Below are positions 39,201 through 51,676 of a stretch of 64,000 bases of DNA, piece after piece. This DNA is from Chromobotia macracanthus (lineage: Eukaryota; Chordata; Actinopteri; Cypriniformes; Botiidae). Below the pieces are notes generated by a model. The model did no database searches and was not told the origin of the DNA. It worked only from the letters and a program-made list of their open reading frames with translations. Both the position numbers and the translations under genes were made by a program. The stretch covers positions 5,827,501 through 5,891,500 of the forward strand of contig JAZGTH010000007.1 in assembly GCA_036877525.1 (NCBI GenBank), read 5' to 3'. The number at the start of each line of letters is the position of its first letter. Positions within the stretch are counted from its first letter, which is position 1.

Positions 39201-42200
39201 AACATCACCAGCTAAAAATAACATGTACGCGTACATTCTCTCTCAAGCATTGCACACGAGTATAGACACACTCATTGGACCGTTTGTTCAGTATATATGA
39301 AATACAAAATCATTCTTACTTACAGAGGAAACATCTCAAGGCAAGTTGTTAGTATGAGCTTTATATTTCACAGCGAGAGTGAGAGAGAGAGAGTTGTTTG
39401 CTCATTATGCAGGCTAGGGGACATTGACAGTGTTAAGTTACAGAGTTATTATTATACATTTAACTTAATTTACATTTTACTGCCCTGGTTGGTTGCCTCT
39501 TCTACACTAGACTTTGAGCCTGTGATGTGCCTTGCTGATCTTTATGAACTTAATGAACTTACAGTGACTTATCAATATTATAATATCTTGCTTGTCTCGT
39601 GTGTAGAATTTGTTTTCTGAAGATCAGATGGATAGATCTCCGGCCTCAGCCTCTATACTAGCATAAACATATTTTAATGGGAGTTGTGCAGCTTTTGTGA
39701 TAAAAGCCTGCAACTGTAAATTGAGCCTTTGCTCTTGTGCATTCTGAGTCTCAAGACAAGACTGTATTAGCTGCTAATGTTGCCCTACTGCGGGAGGGAA
39801 AATTTTCTCCTGCTGTATTTTTAATCCTTTATGGTGTAACATGAGCAATGCACTGAAGACGTTGTGTTGGTGGATCTACAGAAATGAAAGGATTTTAGCA
39901 TGATGTTGAATTAACTCATTACTCAGTGTGTATAAATTAACAGGATGCACTTTTACACTTAAAGTAAGTATATTTCACCTCTGGAAGTTTAGCAGGCCAG
40001 AGGGAAACGTCAAGAAAACGTGTAATACACGCAGCTATCAAACCGCTTTGAACAGATGACTAAAACATTCCATGTGTTAGCATGAGACTTCTGTAACAGA
40101 ATCGCTTAGGAAATGCATTCACATCATTTACTGTTAATTATGTAAATTACGACTTTGGAAATTTCTTTCTCTCTCTCTTGAAGGATCTGGGTGGCATGAG
40201 CCCTCCTCAGAGGAACTGGAAAGGGATTGCAATCGCTCTGCTGGTCATTCTGGTCGTCTGTTCCCTCATCACCATGTCTGTGATCCTCCTGACTCCAGGT
40301 ACCGCAGCACATTAATATGAGAAACATGTTCATCTCTTTTGTGAGGTACAGCTTCATCATCATTATTAATTGGAGTGAACCTTCATTTTGTCCTTCCAGA
40401 ATATTAACTGGTTAGGCTAATTTCTGCTTGCTAGGCAAACAGGCTTCTTTTAGTTTTCCTAAAAAATTTTCAGCTTCTTCCACAGCATCAGTCAGTTTAT
40501 AGTCTACCTAACACATGAGTGGATGTTTGTTATGTAATATGTGACTGTCACCAAACACTTCCATCTGCAGAATTCAGTTCTTGGTTCCTGCTCACCAGGA
40601 TGTTCTTGTCTGTCTGCATGTGTATTTGTGTGTGACAGCCGACATGTTACCAGGTAGAGACACCAAGTTAACTGTGGAGGATCTTTTCAGTACTGATTTC
40701 TTTGTGCATGACCCTGAAGCTCGTTGGATCAACGGTAAGACAGTATCACCTCAAAAACACACAGATCATTACATTCTCTCATTCCTTAATCATGAGAACT
40801 ACATTGTGAGCCTTTAATCACAGAGGATTAGGCATTTGTGTGATTTATGGGAACAGATGATAATCACAGCTCGTACTGTATGCTGCACATCATAAGATTA
40901 GTGTGACTTTTGACCATCAACAAAGTCTGATCCACATTGTTGACCATCTGACCTACGTATTAAGTGACCACCCACAGTTTAGGGTGAGTTATCTGTAATT
41001 GATTATGTAACAATAAAAGACAGATATTGAGGGAAAATACCATTATCCCAAACATAACTGTTTGCTGTTCAAGTTTAGCACAGTGATGTGTTGGTGTGAA
41101 CATTGAGCGTCTGTTCTAGCATTTGATCTAGACAGGCAGCTCATGCAAAAATGGTCTGGCTGTCCAGTTCCATAAATACTGTTCAGTTACTATGAAAATT
41201 TTTGCCATATCGGGCATCGCAGGCATTGGCATTGTGTGTCTGAGGATGAGGCTAAGAGGTAGATGTGCTAGTTGCTATGGTAACAGGAAGGGGGAAGGGA
41301 CACTCGGGTCTTAAACTGGCAGGAGCAGCATGAATATTTCATGTGTGTGTGTGTGTGTGTGTGCGAATGCAGTAGAATCGTTCAGCAGGCCAAACAGATC
41401 TGTGTTTATCATAGACCTACAGTCCCTCAGTTCTCCAGTTAACTGACAAAAGAACGTCATACAGCATAATCTGACGTAACCTTGAGACTGAAACCTCTCC
41501 ATTGTGATGCTCCTGTGGCCAGCATGTTTGTATGATCATCACATGAGCGCTGCAGAGTACAAGAGTGTAAATATTTTGGGAACATTACTCCCAATCCCAT
41601 GCTCTGTAGTCACAAAAACAAAATATTTCTCCTTCTGTAACTTTCTCTTTTTAACCTGAATGTTGTAGTTCTGCTTGGCGTAATAATAATAACCCGCCCA
41701 CCAATAGTGACTGAGACTCTGTAAACCACTCGTTGCTTCTTTAGGCTGCTGGAAATTGGTAGTTGTAAATGTTTGTGCTGACAGACATGGTCACACTATC
41801 CAACTCTCTTTCAGTTTTGAATGATTATGTAAAAAAAGGCAAAACAATTCAGTTTAAATTTCATCTGTGTCGTTTTTTTTTGCTTTTCACAATATGCTTG
41901 CTTTATAGAAAAAATGAAAATGAGCTTAAAGTAAACAAGCTGGCGATCACAATTTTGTTATATTAAATATGCAGAATTCCATAGATTTAAAATAATAATC
42001 AACTATTTTAATGCTTATGCATTCATAAACATGTATTTTGTTTCTGTACCATTTGCTAGGGTGTGCTACAGGGTCCTTAGTAGCTCAACTGATAAACGTC
42101 CTACATGACAATCTGTCCTTCTGAAGCTCTGCTTTAATTTGTTTACAATTGTACGTACAGATCAGCCGAATCATGTTTTCAGCTGAAAACAGAGTTTACA

Positions 42201-43563
42201 GTGTAGGGTTTCTACCTGAGAGCTCAAATCATATTGTACAGTTTGGCCGTTATTGTTCCATCTGCTTTTCATCTTGGACAATAACAGCCAGACAGGAAAT
42301 TTACCTTTAAGTGCCTTGACCCAGCTCATAAACTTGAGAGAGACCAGTGAGCTATTCTGGTTATTTTCAAAATGCTTCCTGGCTTCACTGTTTCCTTATT
42401 GAACTTTTACTGTTGATCAGTTAAATGGATGTGTGATTTGGACATTCCAGTTAAGAATAACTTTGAACAGTGTTAGTAAGTTGCAGCCTAACTGCTCTCA
42501 TATGTACATTTTAATGCTTTATCTTAATACATAATACACAATAAACTCATTCTACTGTACTCAAACTCTACTGTACCCACAATAAACTTACTCTACTGTA
42601 CCCAAACTTTACTGTACCCACACTGAACTCCCACTTTACTGTACCTACATTCTTTTGTACCCACACTCTAGTGTACCCACATTCTACTGTACCTACAACC
42701 TAACCTAAACCCAACCCATAACCCAAACCATAACTAAACTCATCCTAAAATCTGAGGCAAATAATAGGTTGATAAGAATGGTATACAAGCCTCTAAGCTT
42801 AAACCTAACATTAACCCTAAACCTAATCATACAGTTACAGTGGTTAATAGTAAGGTTGCTCAACCCCCGCACTGTACACCCTACTGTAACCACACTTCAC
42901 TATATCCACACTCTACTGTACCCATAAATCCTAACAGTTATATAACAGTTATTTAATGTTAAAATGTTTATGATATCATCCGACACACTACATCTCCTTA
43001 TTTACTTTTATCAGAATCTGAAGTTGTCTACAGAAACCACAATGGACATGTGATCAGGTTTAACATCATTACAAATGAAACAGAGGTTTCGCTGAAGAAC
43101 ACAACATTTGTAAGTAAAGTTTATTAATCCATGACAGCATACACATTTAAACACTCAACAGTACAGCATGAAAAATCATCTGACATTTTTCCAGGATGCT
43201 TTTAAAGCCACCAGTTACTCCATCAGCCCCGACATGAAGTATGTGCTGTTTGCTTACAATGTCCAGCAGGTATGTGAAAGAGTTTTTCCTCTTTCTTTAA
43301 AATCATGAGACGTAGAAGTTGTCTGAGTATGTTTATTTACCCATTTATTTACTCACATCATATTGTGATGCTATGAAAGCCTGTGATTTTCCTTAATAAG
43401 ACTAATTATTGATTGATTGTTTGCAATTAAACAATAAGCTGTTTTCCAGGTCAACATTTAAATGTACCACAGTAAAATGTACTGGTTATGTTTTTTCCTA
43501 TAAATGTTCAGAAACTGATGCAGATTATGAATACATATATGTAGAAAAAAGTTTGAGCAATGT

Positions 43564-43595
<32 letters not shown>

Positions 43596-46500
43596 GTCTC
43601 TCATTCTGTTGTGAATGTGGTTTGTTTTGGTTAATATTCTTTTTCTTCTGTCACAGGTTTTCCGACATTCATTCACAGCGTCCTACATTATTTACAACAT
43701 TCACACCAGGTGAAGTAACAGCTTGTACCAGAAATAACAGATGTACACAGTTATTAAAAAAATCAACTTTCAAACATCTGTACTGCACAAAGCTTTTTTA
43801 ATGTGGTTAAGGCAAAACCCTTTAGGTTGATTGGCTGATTTCTTTCTCTTTACAGCATGTCATCCCGCTCATTATTCACTTTATGAATGTAAAATCTTAT
43901 GAAGTGACACTGAGTACTGACATATTAGCTGTAAGCTACAGATTGTCAGAAACATTTGTTAATTTGCATACTGAACAACTAACAGTTGCTGTGGATCGAA
44001 TCCTCTGACATTCAACAACAACCTGCTGTAGCAGAACTACAAAAACATTTAAACTCTTCTATTTATATTCCACTAATGCTCATTTACAGTGATCCATGCA
44101 TAGCTGCTGGAACAAATTTGTTTGTTCATGTGTTTATGCATGCGTGTGTGTGTGTGTGTGTTTGTGTGTGTGCAGGGAGGTTGGGGAGCTGGATCCTCCA
44201 GAGGTTGTCAACTCCAAACTCCAGCACGCTGCGTGGGGAGTGCAGGGCCAACAGCTGGTGACAATCATCATTTATTACAAATATTTACTAATGAGCTCCA
44301 GTCCAGCTAAATATTAAAGCTGTCGATTCCACACAATAACATTTTAAAAAGATGTAACATATAATTGTATTGTAATGTACAGTGATATGTAATACCTAAA
44401 CATGTTTACAACTACATATGTGCATGCTCCTGTGTACGTGTGCACATATTATTTAATTAATAACATGAAATTTGCATAGTCAAATTATCTGTACATTGTG
44501 TGTTAGTTGTTTTCGTATTGATCAGTCAGGGCGATTCTTAGATTCCAAGTTAAATCATACTTGCAACTGGTTTATAGCATTTCTAAATACACAATGCCTG
44601 TAGCATCAAGCAAATTTAGATATCAGCTTGTCTGCATAAACAACGTATCTGAGCACACACACTTGTGCTAAATACAGTTATGCCATGGTTGAATATGGTT
44701 GCCCTGTTGACCTTGTTTTTTGCTTCTTTTGTGTGTATATAGGTGTATATATTTGAGAATAATATTTATTATCAGTCGGACGTCAGGAGTAACTCGCTGA
44801 GACTGACCTCATCAGGAAGAGAGGGCGTGGTCTATAATGGGATTGCTGATTGGCTGTATGAAGGTGAGACTCTTTGCTCTGTTACCACCTATTGGAGACA
44901 TGTATGAGATACTGCTGGTGTATTCAGAGATTAAAGTGCTTACAATAACACCAGTCCAAACACTGGACAGAGACACATAATGTGTTTGTGAAAATACACT
45001 TATAAGACACTTAAGTTTCTTTGGGTAGATCAGCCAAACTTTAATTAAAGATAAAGCCCAATTCACACAAATACAATTACTTGTCTGCATGATCCTCACC
45101 TGTGTACAGAGGAGATTCTTCACACTCATGTGGCGCACTGGTGGTCACCTGACGGGGAGCGTTTGGCATTTCTGGTCTTGAATGACAGTTTGGTGCCAAA
45201 TATGATGTTGCCCACATTCACTGGCTCTGCTTACCCTAAAGGCAAACAGTACCCGTACCCAAAGGTCAGTGACAACAATTGACCTTTACACTCTAACCTG
45301 CACTAGCACCCTCACACTCATGCTCACAGATATCATACAGCTATAGATTTTCACATTTTGACTATAAATATGCATCAGGTGTGAATGCTTCAACACATGC
45401 TGTTATCAGAGCCACCATAAGGGCAGTGCTCTCATCCAGGTGTCATTTCTAAATTTCAATTATTTCAATAGTGCTGTTCGCAATACATATTGCTCCAGAG
45501 CAAGTTTACAAAGGATAGTGCCTGACAAACCCTCCAGTGTGCAAGCTAAAGGCGACACTTAGGTAGGAAAACTCCTTACGATGTTTCAAGTAGTATGAAA
45601 AAGCTGGGGAAGCCCTTTCCCCAGCTGACACAAATTAAAACAAATTCAGCCTTTACCACCTCCAGCAGCTGTTTCTTTTATTACATTTTGTAACTTTTTT
45701 TGTGAGAGTACAGAAAAGACTTGTTGATAAAGAGACCCCTTTACCTACATTTCCTGGAAAATTGTGTCTAGTGTATAACTGTGTATGTGACAAATAAACT
45801 GAATTGAAACGGAAAAAAATTAATGGACTGGGGTGAGATAATGTGGACAGCCTTTTGCTGAAGCAGTGAGCAGTACAATACAGCTTCTGTTTTGCTGTTT
45901 TGATATGCGTGAGTATTAGTCTTTTATTGTAAAGAACACAAGCACGCACACAACCATAAAACACACAAACCATAAACCTAACTACAGCACACATCGTAAG
46001 ATTAAATAACAATAGTTAAAACACAATACAACACGCAAAGAAAAATGACAAGTAATACGTACAATGAAATTAATATATATATAAATAAGCAGATGTATAT
46101 AGATTTAAATATGAACATAAATAAAATACAACACAGATAGTCTGTACTGTCAGGGTCAGAACTTTAGTCCCCTCTAAGATCAGTCACACACAGAAGCTCA
46201 GATCCTTTAGAACATGCAAACCATTTGACAAATGTCAGGTAAATGGCACATCTTATCTCACTCTCTCCCCACTCTTTGTCTGGAGTGCTTCAAAACATTT
46301 GACACCCGTTAGTGTAACATGTCCACAGTTAATAGGATGAATATGAGAAAAGGTTTCAACAGCAATTTCCTATGTTTTGTTATGCAATGTTATCTTTTGC
46401 CATCTAAAGTGTCTCTCAAGTGTCCAAGGACCTTTGGCAGAATTGTTGAATTGTATTTGATTGATTTTACTGTTTATTGTGTATATACATAGATTTGATG

Positions 46501-49500
46501 TTATTGTTTCAGGCTGGACAGCCCAATCCCATGGTGAAGCTGTTTGTAGTCAATCTGTATGGACCAACACACACTCTTGAACTGACACCCCCAGATGAGC
46601 TGAAACACAGGTACTGTGTCTGTGTGCCTGTTTCAGTCATGTAACTGAGACTGGAATGAGATCTCTCTCTCTCACTCTCTCTCTTTCTCTCTCTGTGTTT
46701 CTGCAGGGAGCATTATGTTGTGATGGTGAAATGGATAAGTAAGACTAAGACAGCAGTGCGCTGGTTAAACCGAGCGCAGAATGTCTCTGTTCTGACCGTA
46801 TGTGATTCTACCACTGGAGCGTGCATCAAGGTAAACACACACACACAACACTGTGTTAGTCAGTAATATGTGTTTGCTAATCATGAAGATAATGATGATG
46901 ATGGTGGTATTTCAGAGGCATGAGGAAACATCAGAAGTTTGGCTCTCCAAACAGGTGAGTCGTCACAAGATTTCTTCTGATGTTCCTCCTTTTACTGCAG
47001 AGGTTTTGCTGGGTTTTGTTTTAAACACCTTGTGTAATGAGATGTTATCTATAGTCAGGAGAGATGTGGACCTCTTTACAAAGTCAGGCCTTTGTAAAAT
47101 CTCCACATGTCAGAGCTATAGAAGGGTCTCATTTCCCATGGACATTATCTCTGCCCTAGAACCAGGAACCATTCTTCTCACGGGATGGCAGCCGATTCTT
47201 CCTGACTGTCCCAGTAAAGCAGGGAGGTCGTGGAGACTTCCAGCACATTGCAATGTTCACCTCTCAGGTACATATTGTGTGAATGTGGATCGATTTATGA
47301 ATCTATAGTGTTATTAGATTGATTGTAGATTCATACTTTGGTTTGGTCATATTCAAGTACAGTTACTATGTAATGTGCTTGTAGGTGCGAAGTGATCAGA
47401 ATGAGGTGCGTCATCTCACATCAGGTAACTGGGAAGTGACACAGATTCTGGCTTATGATGAGAATGCGCATATCATGTGAGTACAACCAAATCATGGCCA
47501 CATTCCAGTGGTCAAATGTTTTTGTAAAGCGCATTTCACAACACAAAACGTTTCAACCATCTTCATGCTTCTGACAAAAAGATATACAAACTTCATATAA
47601 TTTCTTAGGTCCTTTTGAACGTGTTTCTACTTACATTTCTATTCTGATTCTATTATTAGTTTGTATTAGCCATGTATGAATGTGGCCTTCTGTTGGAAAC
47701 ATTTTTTTTTTTTGCCAACATTTATTTCTGTTTTAAACACTATAAATATATTGATTGTTTGCATTCAGATATTTCCTGAGCACTGAGGGTTCCCCCAGAC
47801 GCAGACAGCTCTTCAGGTGAGAATGGGGCTAGTTTATGTCTGTTAATATATCTATTGCTAGTATATGAAATATCACATCCTCTGATTGTTTTTCTTGTTG
47901 TGGGCAGTGTGTCAACAGTGGGCTTGTTTCCTCGGCGATGTCTGACCTGTGAACTAAATAAAGCTCACTGCACTTTCTTCAGTGCTGTTTTCAGCTCAAG
48001 CAATCAGCATGTCATTCTACATTGCAAAGGTGTGAAGCTTTGAAACATCATTATTTACCCACAGACACACAAAGATGTGACCCTGACTGCTGTGCCAGTC
48101 CAGCTAAATATTGTCAAAGCAAGGAGAGCACATTCTGTTGTATTATGAAGGATAACGTATGTAGTTTTTATTTGCAATGCCCGCTTTGATTTCAGAGATC
48201 TATTGCACTGCTCACACCTGATTAGTCCAATACCTGTTTACCGTCTCTTACTGGTTAGAAAATAACCTCTGCAGAGAAATAGGCACATAGTGTTATTACT
48301 ATGGTGATGCATACTGGTAAAAACATATGTGATGCTGCCAAACTAAATTCAGACATAGGTGGGTGGCCACCTAAAAAGTTCCTTGAATTTGTAGAGTCAG
48401 CATCAGAGTGACTGTATCACTCACTTATCAATCACAGCAAGCATCAGGCTTGAACCTCACTGACTGTTGTGATTTATCTGCAGGTCCAGGAGCACCAGCA
48501 GTGATTATACACACTTTGAACACTGCCAGTGAGTTCTGCTCTTTTTCCTTGTTTTAAGCGTGCAGAGCATTTCTGAATATCCCCAACCCTGCGTCATGGA
48601 ACACAACTCAGAACTACCAATCAGCTGATGAGTTCATTCAGTTGTGTTACATGAGAGAGACATTCAAAATGTGCTGAGCTGAGGAACCTTCAGGAACAGT
48701 GTGAAAACCTATACTATTTCAATAAACCAAATTTAAATCAAGTCTCATGCTGTTATTCTCTCATCAGATTATTACATTTTGGAGAACAACTCTATGCTCA
48801 AAGCGGCTCTCAGATACAAACGGATCCAGGTGACAGAATACAGAAGCGTCCAGACTGACCACTTCGGTAAAGTATTTTCCTAGTCGACCTGATAAATACA
48901 CTGTATCTGCCTCTCACCCTACATAAGTGTGTCACTGTGTGTTTGTTTGCTGAGAGTGTCACACATGTACTGTACTGGAACTCCTGTAATTAACTAAAGG
49001 GTTTGTTAATATCTTGTGCTTTTAAGGTATTATTATAAATAGATCATTAAACACATTTGGAATGTTTTTCATGTAAAAACTGCCTGTTTTTACAGAGTTG
49101 CCTCTGAAGCTGGCCTATCCACCAGATTTTTCTGAGTCACGTAATTACGCCCTCCTTCTGATGATGTAAGCAGAAGTCAGCTGAGACAAGTGTGTGTGTG
49201 TTTGTGTGTAGACCAGACGGTTGACAGGTGAATTAAAGAGTTTGTCTCCTGTGATACTAAAATAAACAAAAGATGTCAGCTTTGATGTCATATTCCGACA
49301 TCTGTTATAGATGTTTCTTCCACTTCAAGTTCAGCAGATATCCTAAATTAACCTTGTCTCATATCTCTTCTAAAGTAAAAAGTGGCACAGCTTACCTCAC
49401 GCTCCTCCACTCTATGTCTGGAGTGCTTCAAAATAGTTTTTCTTAAACCTACAGCACCTCTCGTCTAGATATATTTAAAAATTGCGTAAACAATGTGTGA

Positions 49501-51676
49501 TGCAAGCCGTTCCACTGATGTTTTACTGTGTCTGTGTGTATTAGTGACAGTGCCCCTGGTGGCCAGCAGGTGAATGAGCAGTATTCAGTTGACTGGGATT
49601 CTGTGCTGGTCAGCTCGGACAATGTTATTGTAGCTCATCTGGATGGCAGGGGAAGCGGCTTCCTGGGTCAGAAGATTTTACAGGAAGTGCACAAGCGTCT
49701 TGGAGTTGTAGAACTTCAGGATCATCTGGCTGCTGTTGAGTAAGAAAGATTGTCTGAGATTTGCTTTTTCTGTAGTGAAGAATATTCTGTCATTGTTTAT
49801 TGACACCCATATGATTTTCCATGGACCACAAATGGAGAAGAGCAGTATGTCTACACTGAGATAAAACCCAACATGCTAATAGTGTTTGCTTATGTTTCAG
49901 GTACCTGTTGAAACTGCCTTATATTGACCGATCTCGGATAGGTGTGTTCGGTCGGGTAAGACTGAGTTTAAATGGTATAAATAATTACAGTTTGACTTTG
50001 TTTGGCATGAAGGCCTTTAGTTCACAGACTGGTGCTGCTTTTGTGTACTTCTACAGGATTATGGGGGAAATGTCGCTCTTCTGCTTATTAAGTCTGCTGA
50101 GAATTTGTTTAAATGTGCGGCAGTCATGTCACCTGTCACCGACTGGACTTTGTATGGTATGTGACATCAGAAAGCTCCAAACCGAGAGCAACTTCTTGTG
50201 TTTGGTTAGAGATCGATTTGTCACTCCAACAGCAGAGGAGATCAGGAACTGTGTTCACCCTCTGTGTGTGGAACTGAGCAGCGTCTGTCTCTTTCTGTCT
50301 TTCTTTCTCAGCTTCTGCCTTTTCTGAGCGCTATCTGGGATTTCCTCTCCAGGATGATAGCAGATATCAGGTAAGTGTTGGTGAGATGTTTCTGAGCTCA
50401 AACTCTGTTGGGTGTATTTGAGGTGTGACAGACAGTTGTTTTCCAGTTCTCCAGTGTGCTGCAGAATCCACAGGGCTTTAGAGAGCAAATGCTAATGCTG
50501 CTGCATGCGACCGCAGACGGTAAGTGTTATCTATGTGTGTGTGTTCAATCTAAAACAGCAGAATGTTTCGGTGGTAGGTAGGTTTAGGGGAAGGGTTAGT
50601 CTAGGAGATATATACTATATATTCTGTTTATAGAATATACAGTTTATACAGTTGTATACAACATTATGTCTATGGAGCGCCCCATAAAACGTGAAAACCC
50701 AACGTGTGTGTGTGTGGCTGAATTCTGGGGGTTTACATAATGTTTGGGCAAAAGCTTGTATCTGTTAGCTGAACATGACAAAACCTCCCTTTGTAATCAT
50801 TTGTGGTTATTCTCGGACAAAACAATTTATACATGTTTTACTTAGTCTGTAGTCATTCTAATTAGCTTTCTACTAAAAATACACATGTAACGTTATTCAG
50901 CGTGCATAATTTGTTTGGGATTTGTTGTTAGAATGTGTACTTCACTCAGTCTTTTCTAATGTAGCATGTAGTGAAAGTCAACATGATATATGATACATGT
51001 GCACATCAGATAAAGAAGGTATTGAGGATTTCCTAATAAATTGTGTATTTGTTTTTCCTTTAGCGAACATTCATTTTCAGCACACTGCTGAGCTCATTAA
51101 GAACCTTGTGAAGGTGGGAGCAAACTACACCCTACAGGTACTGAAACCAACTACAGCATGAACTACAAACGGACATTACTTTCCACTAGCTGTGTGTCAT
51201 AGCATAGGCATAGTTTTCTCAGCGTTATTGTATATGTATTGACAGGTGAATGTTAAAATGTTGTTAAAACATTACTGCCGAATATGTTTTGATAACTTTG
51301 GTCATCTGTTGGCCAACGTTCTGACAACACTCCCTGTTAGCTGGATAATCGAACTTGATTGCGAAAGGTTGAGGTTGAAATGATGTTAATAAAAATAACT
51401 ATAAAAGCCTGCAAATGTATAAAACAAAATAAATGCGGTAACTTTTGCCTAAATGTTTAATAAGCAGTTTAATTTATGAACTTATTTCATATGTCAGTCT
51501 TCACAGTGTTAAAGATCAGTTGTTGGTTGGTTGTTTAGATTTATCCAGATGAGGGTCATTTCCTGTCCAAGAGCAGCAGGCGGCATGTGGCAGCGACTCT
51601 CAGCAGTTACTTCAGATCCTGTCTGCAGGAGGAAATGCCTCCTGTCAGCGAGGAGGAGGAAGAGGAGGAAGAGTAG
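30156..51676 (+). CDS. dpp10: Inactive dipeptidyl peptidase 10 (Kv4 auxiliary subunit)
   Basis: Type II membrane protein that associates with Kv4 potassium channels. Exons: 30156-30221 (first exon A), 40184-40298, 40639-40734, 43015-43109, 43195-43269, 43657-43709, 44176-44257, 44743-44863, 45110-45264, 46513-46610, 46707-46830, 46916-46954, 47160-47267, 47385-47476, 47769-47816, 47908-48029, 48484-48528, 48768-48866, 49096-49165, 49545-49739, 49901-49955, 50057-50156, 50312-50370, 50447-50519, 51064-51137, 51539-51676. Total 798 aa (human 796). MNQTASVSH and GIAIALLVILVVCSLITMSV identify DPP10. A beta-propeller (about 61-545) precedes an alpha/beta hydrolase fold. The catalytic Ser is Asp (FGR-D-YGG, residue 652), while Asp728 (HATAD) and His760 (PDEGH) remain. 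Tail acidic. AATAAA is at 52501-52506. Confidence 0.94.
33094..33107 (+). promoter_or_regulatory. CTCF-like motif in dpp10 intron 1
   Basis: CCACTAGAGGGCGA matches CCASYAGRKGGCRS at all but the last position. Opposite orientation to the motif at 21485. Confidence 0.45.
33611..33930. mobile_element. Second, longer copy of the TTAA MITE family
   Basis: It shares CCAGAAACAT, TTGTTATGCTGGTT and the end AAATTGCCTACCCTACC with the element at 1516-1706. A TTAA is present at the left end; the right end is degraded. Confidence 0.5.
36530..37115 (+). promoter_or_regulatory. dpp10: CpG-rich promoter of dpp10 first exon B
   Basis: Marked GC and CpG enrichment against AT-rich surroundings, centred on the 5' UTR and first exon B. 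A long open frame through it reflects base composition rather than a gene. Confidence 0.65.
36876..36926 (+). other. dpp10: dpp10 alternative first exon B
   Basis: Codes for MTATKEQQSQRPNPQDE and ends in phase 0 at GTAACG, so it splices in frame to exon 2 at 40184. It resembles the mammalian DPP10 isoforms that start MTA-x-K. It lies in a CpG-rich block, as expected for a separate promoter. Confidence 0.8.
38045..38115. repeat. Dispersed fish repeat fragment
   Basis: Contains TTCACATTTATTTGTATAGC and CAAAGCTGCTTTACAGAAC, a pair of blocks common in fish interspersed repeats. A diverged second copy at 38425-38485 has TTTATTTATGTAGTGCTTTT and CAAAGCAGCTTTACAT. Confidence 0.6.
41341..41362. repeat. 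(TG)n microsatellite in dpp10 intron
   Basis: Pure TG tract between the exons at 40734 and 43015. Confidence 0.95.
42244..42290. repeat. Small imperfect hairpin in dpp10 intron
   Basis: TGGCCGTTATTGTTCCA (42244-42260) pairs with TGGACAATAACAGCCA (42275-42290) with one mismatch and one bulge. The loop is 14 nt. Confidence 0.75.
42548..42927. repeat. Imperfect tandem repeat in dpp10 intron
   Basis: Repeated degenerate blocks of about 15 bp of the form CTCTACTGTACCCACA occur at 42548-42674 and again at 42870-42927. Between them lies CCTAACCC-rich sequence. Confidence 0.75.
43566..43603. repeat. (CT)n repeat in dpp10 intron
   Basis: CT tract between exons 43269 and 43657. A similar tract at 46660-46694 precedes the exon at 46707. 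Confidence 0.9.
44143..44173 (+). repeat. dpp10: (TG)n abutting dpp10 exon 7 acceptor
   Basis: The TG tract runs up to the CAG of the 3' splice site at 44175 and takes the place of a normal polypyrimidine tract. Confidence 0.95.

Larger units (their letters stand above)
30222..40183 (+). other. dpp10: dpp10 first intron (from exon A)
   Basis: About 10 kb of intron. It holds first exon B, a MITE, a CTCF-like site, (CA)n at 34604-34622, a homeodomain-type palindrome at 34268-34285 and two fish dispersed repeats (38045-38115, 38425-38485). No nested gene was seen. Confidence 0.7.

Noticed and set aside
42690..42860. Interstitial telomere-like repeat
   Set aside because: CCTAACCC-like words are scattered and degenerate, without a (TTAGGG)n run.
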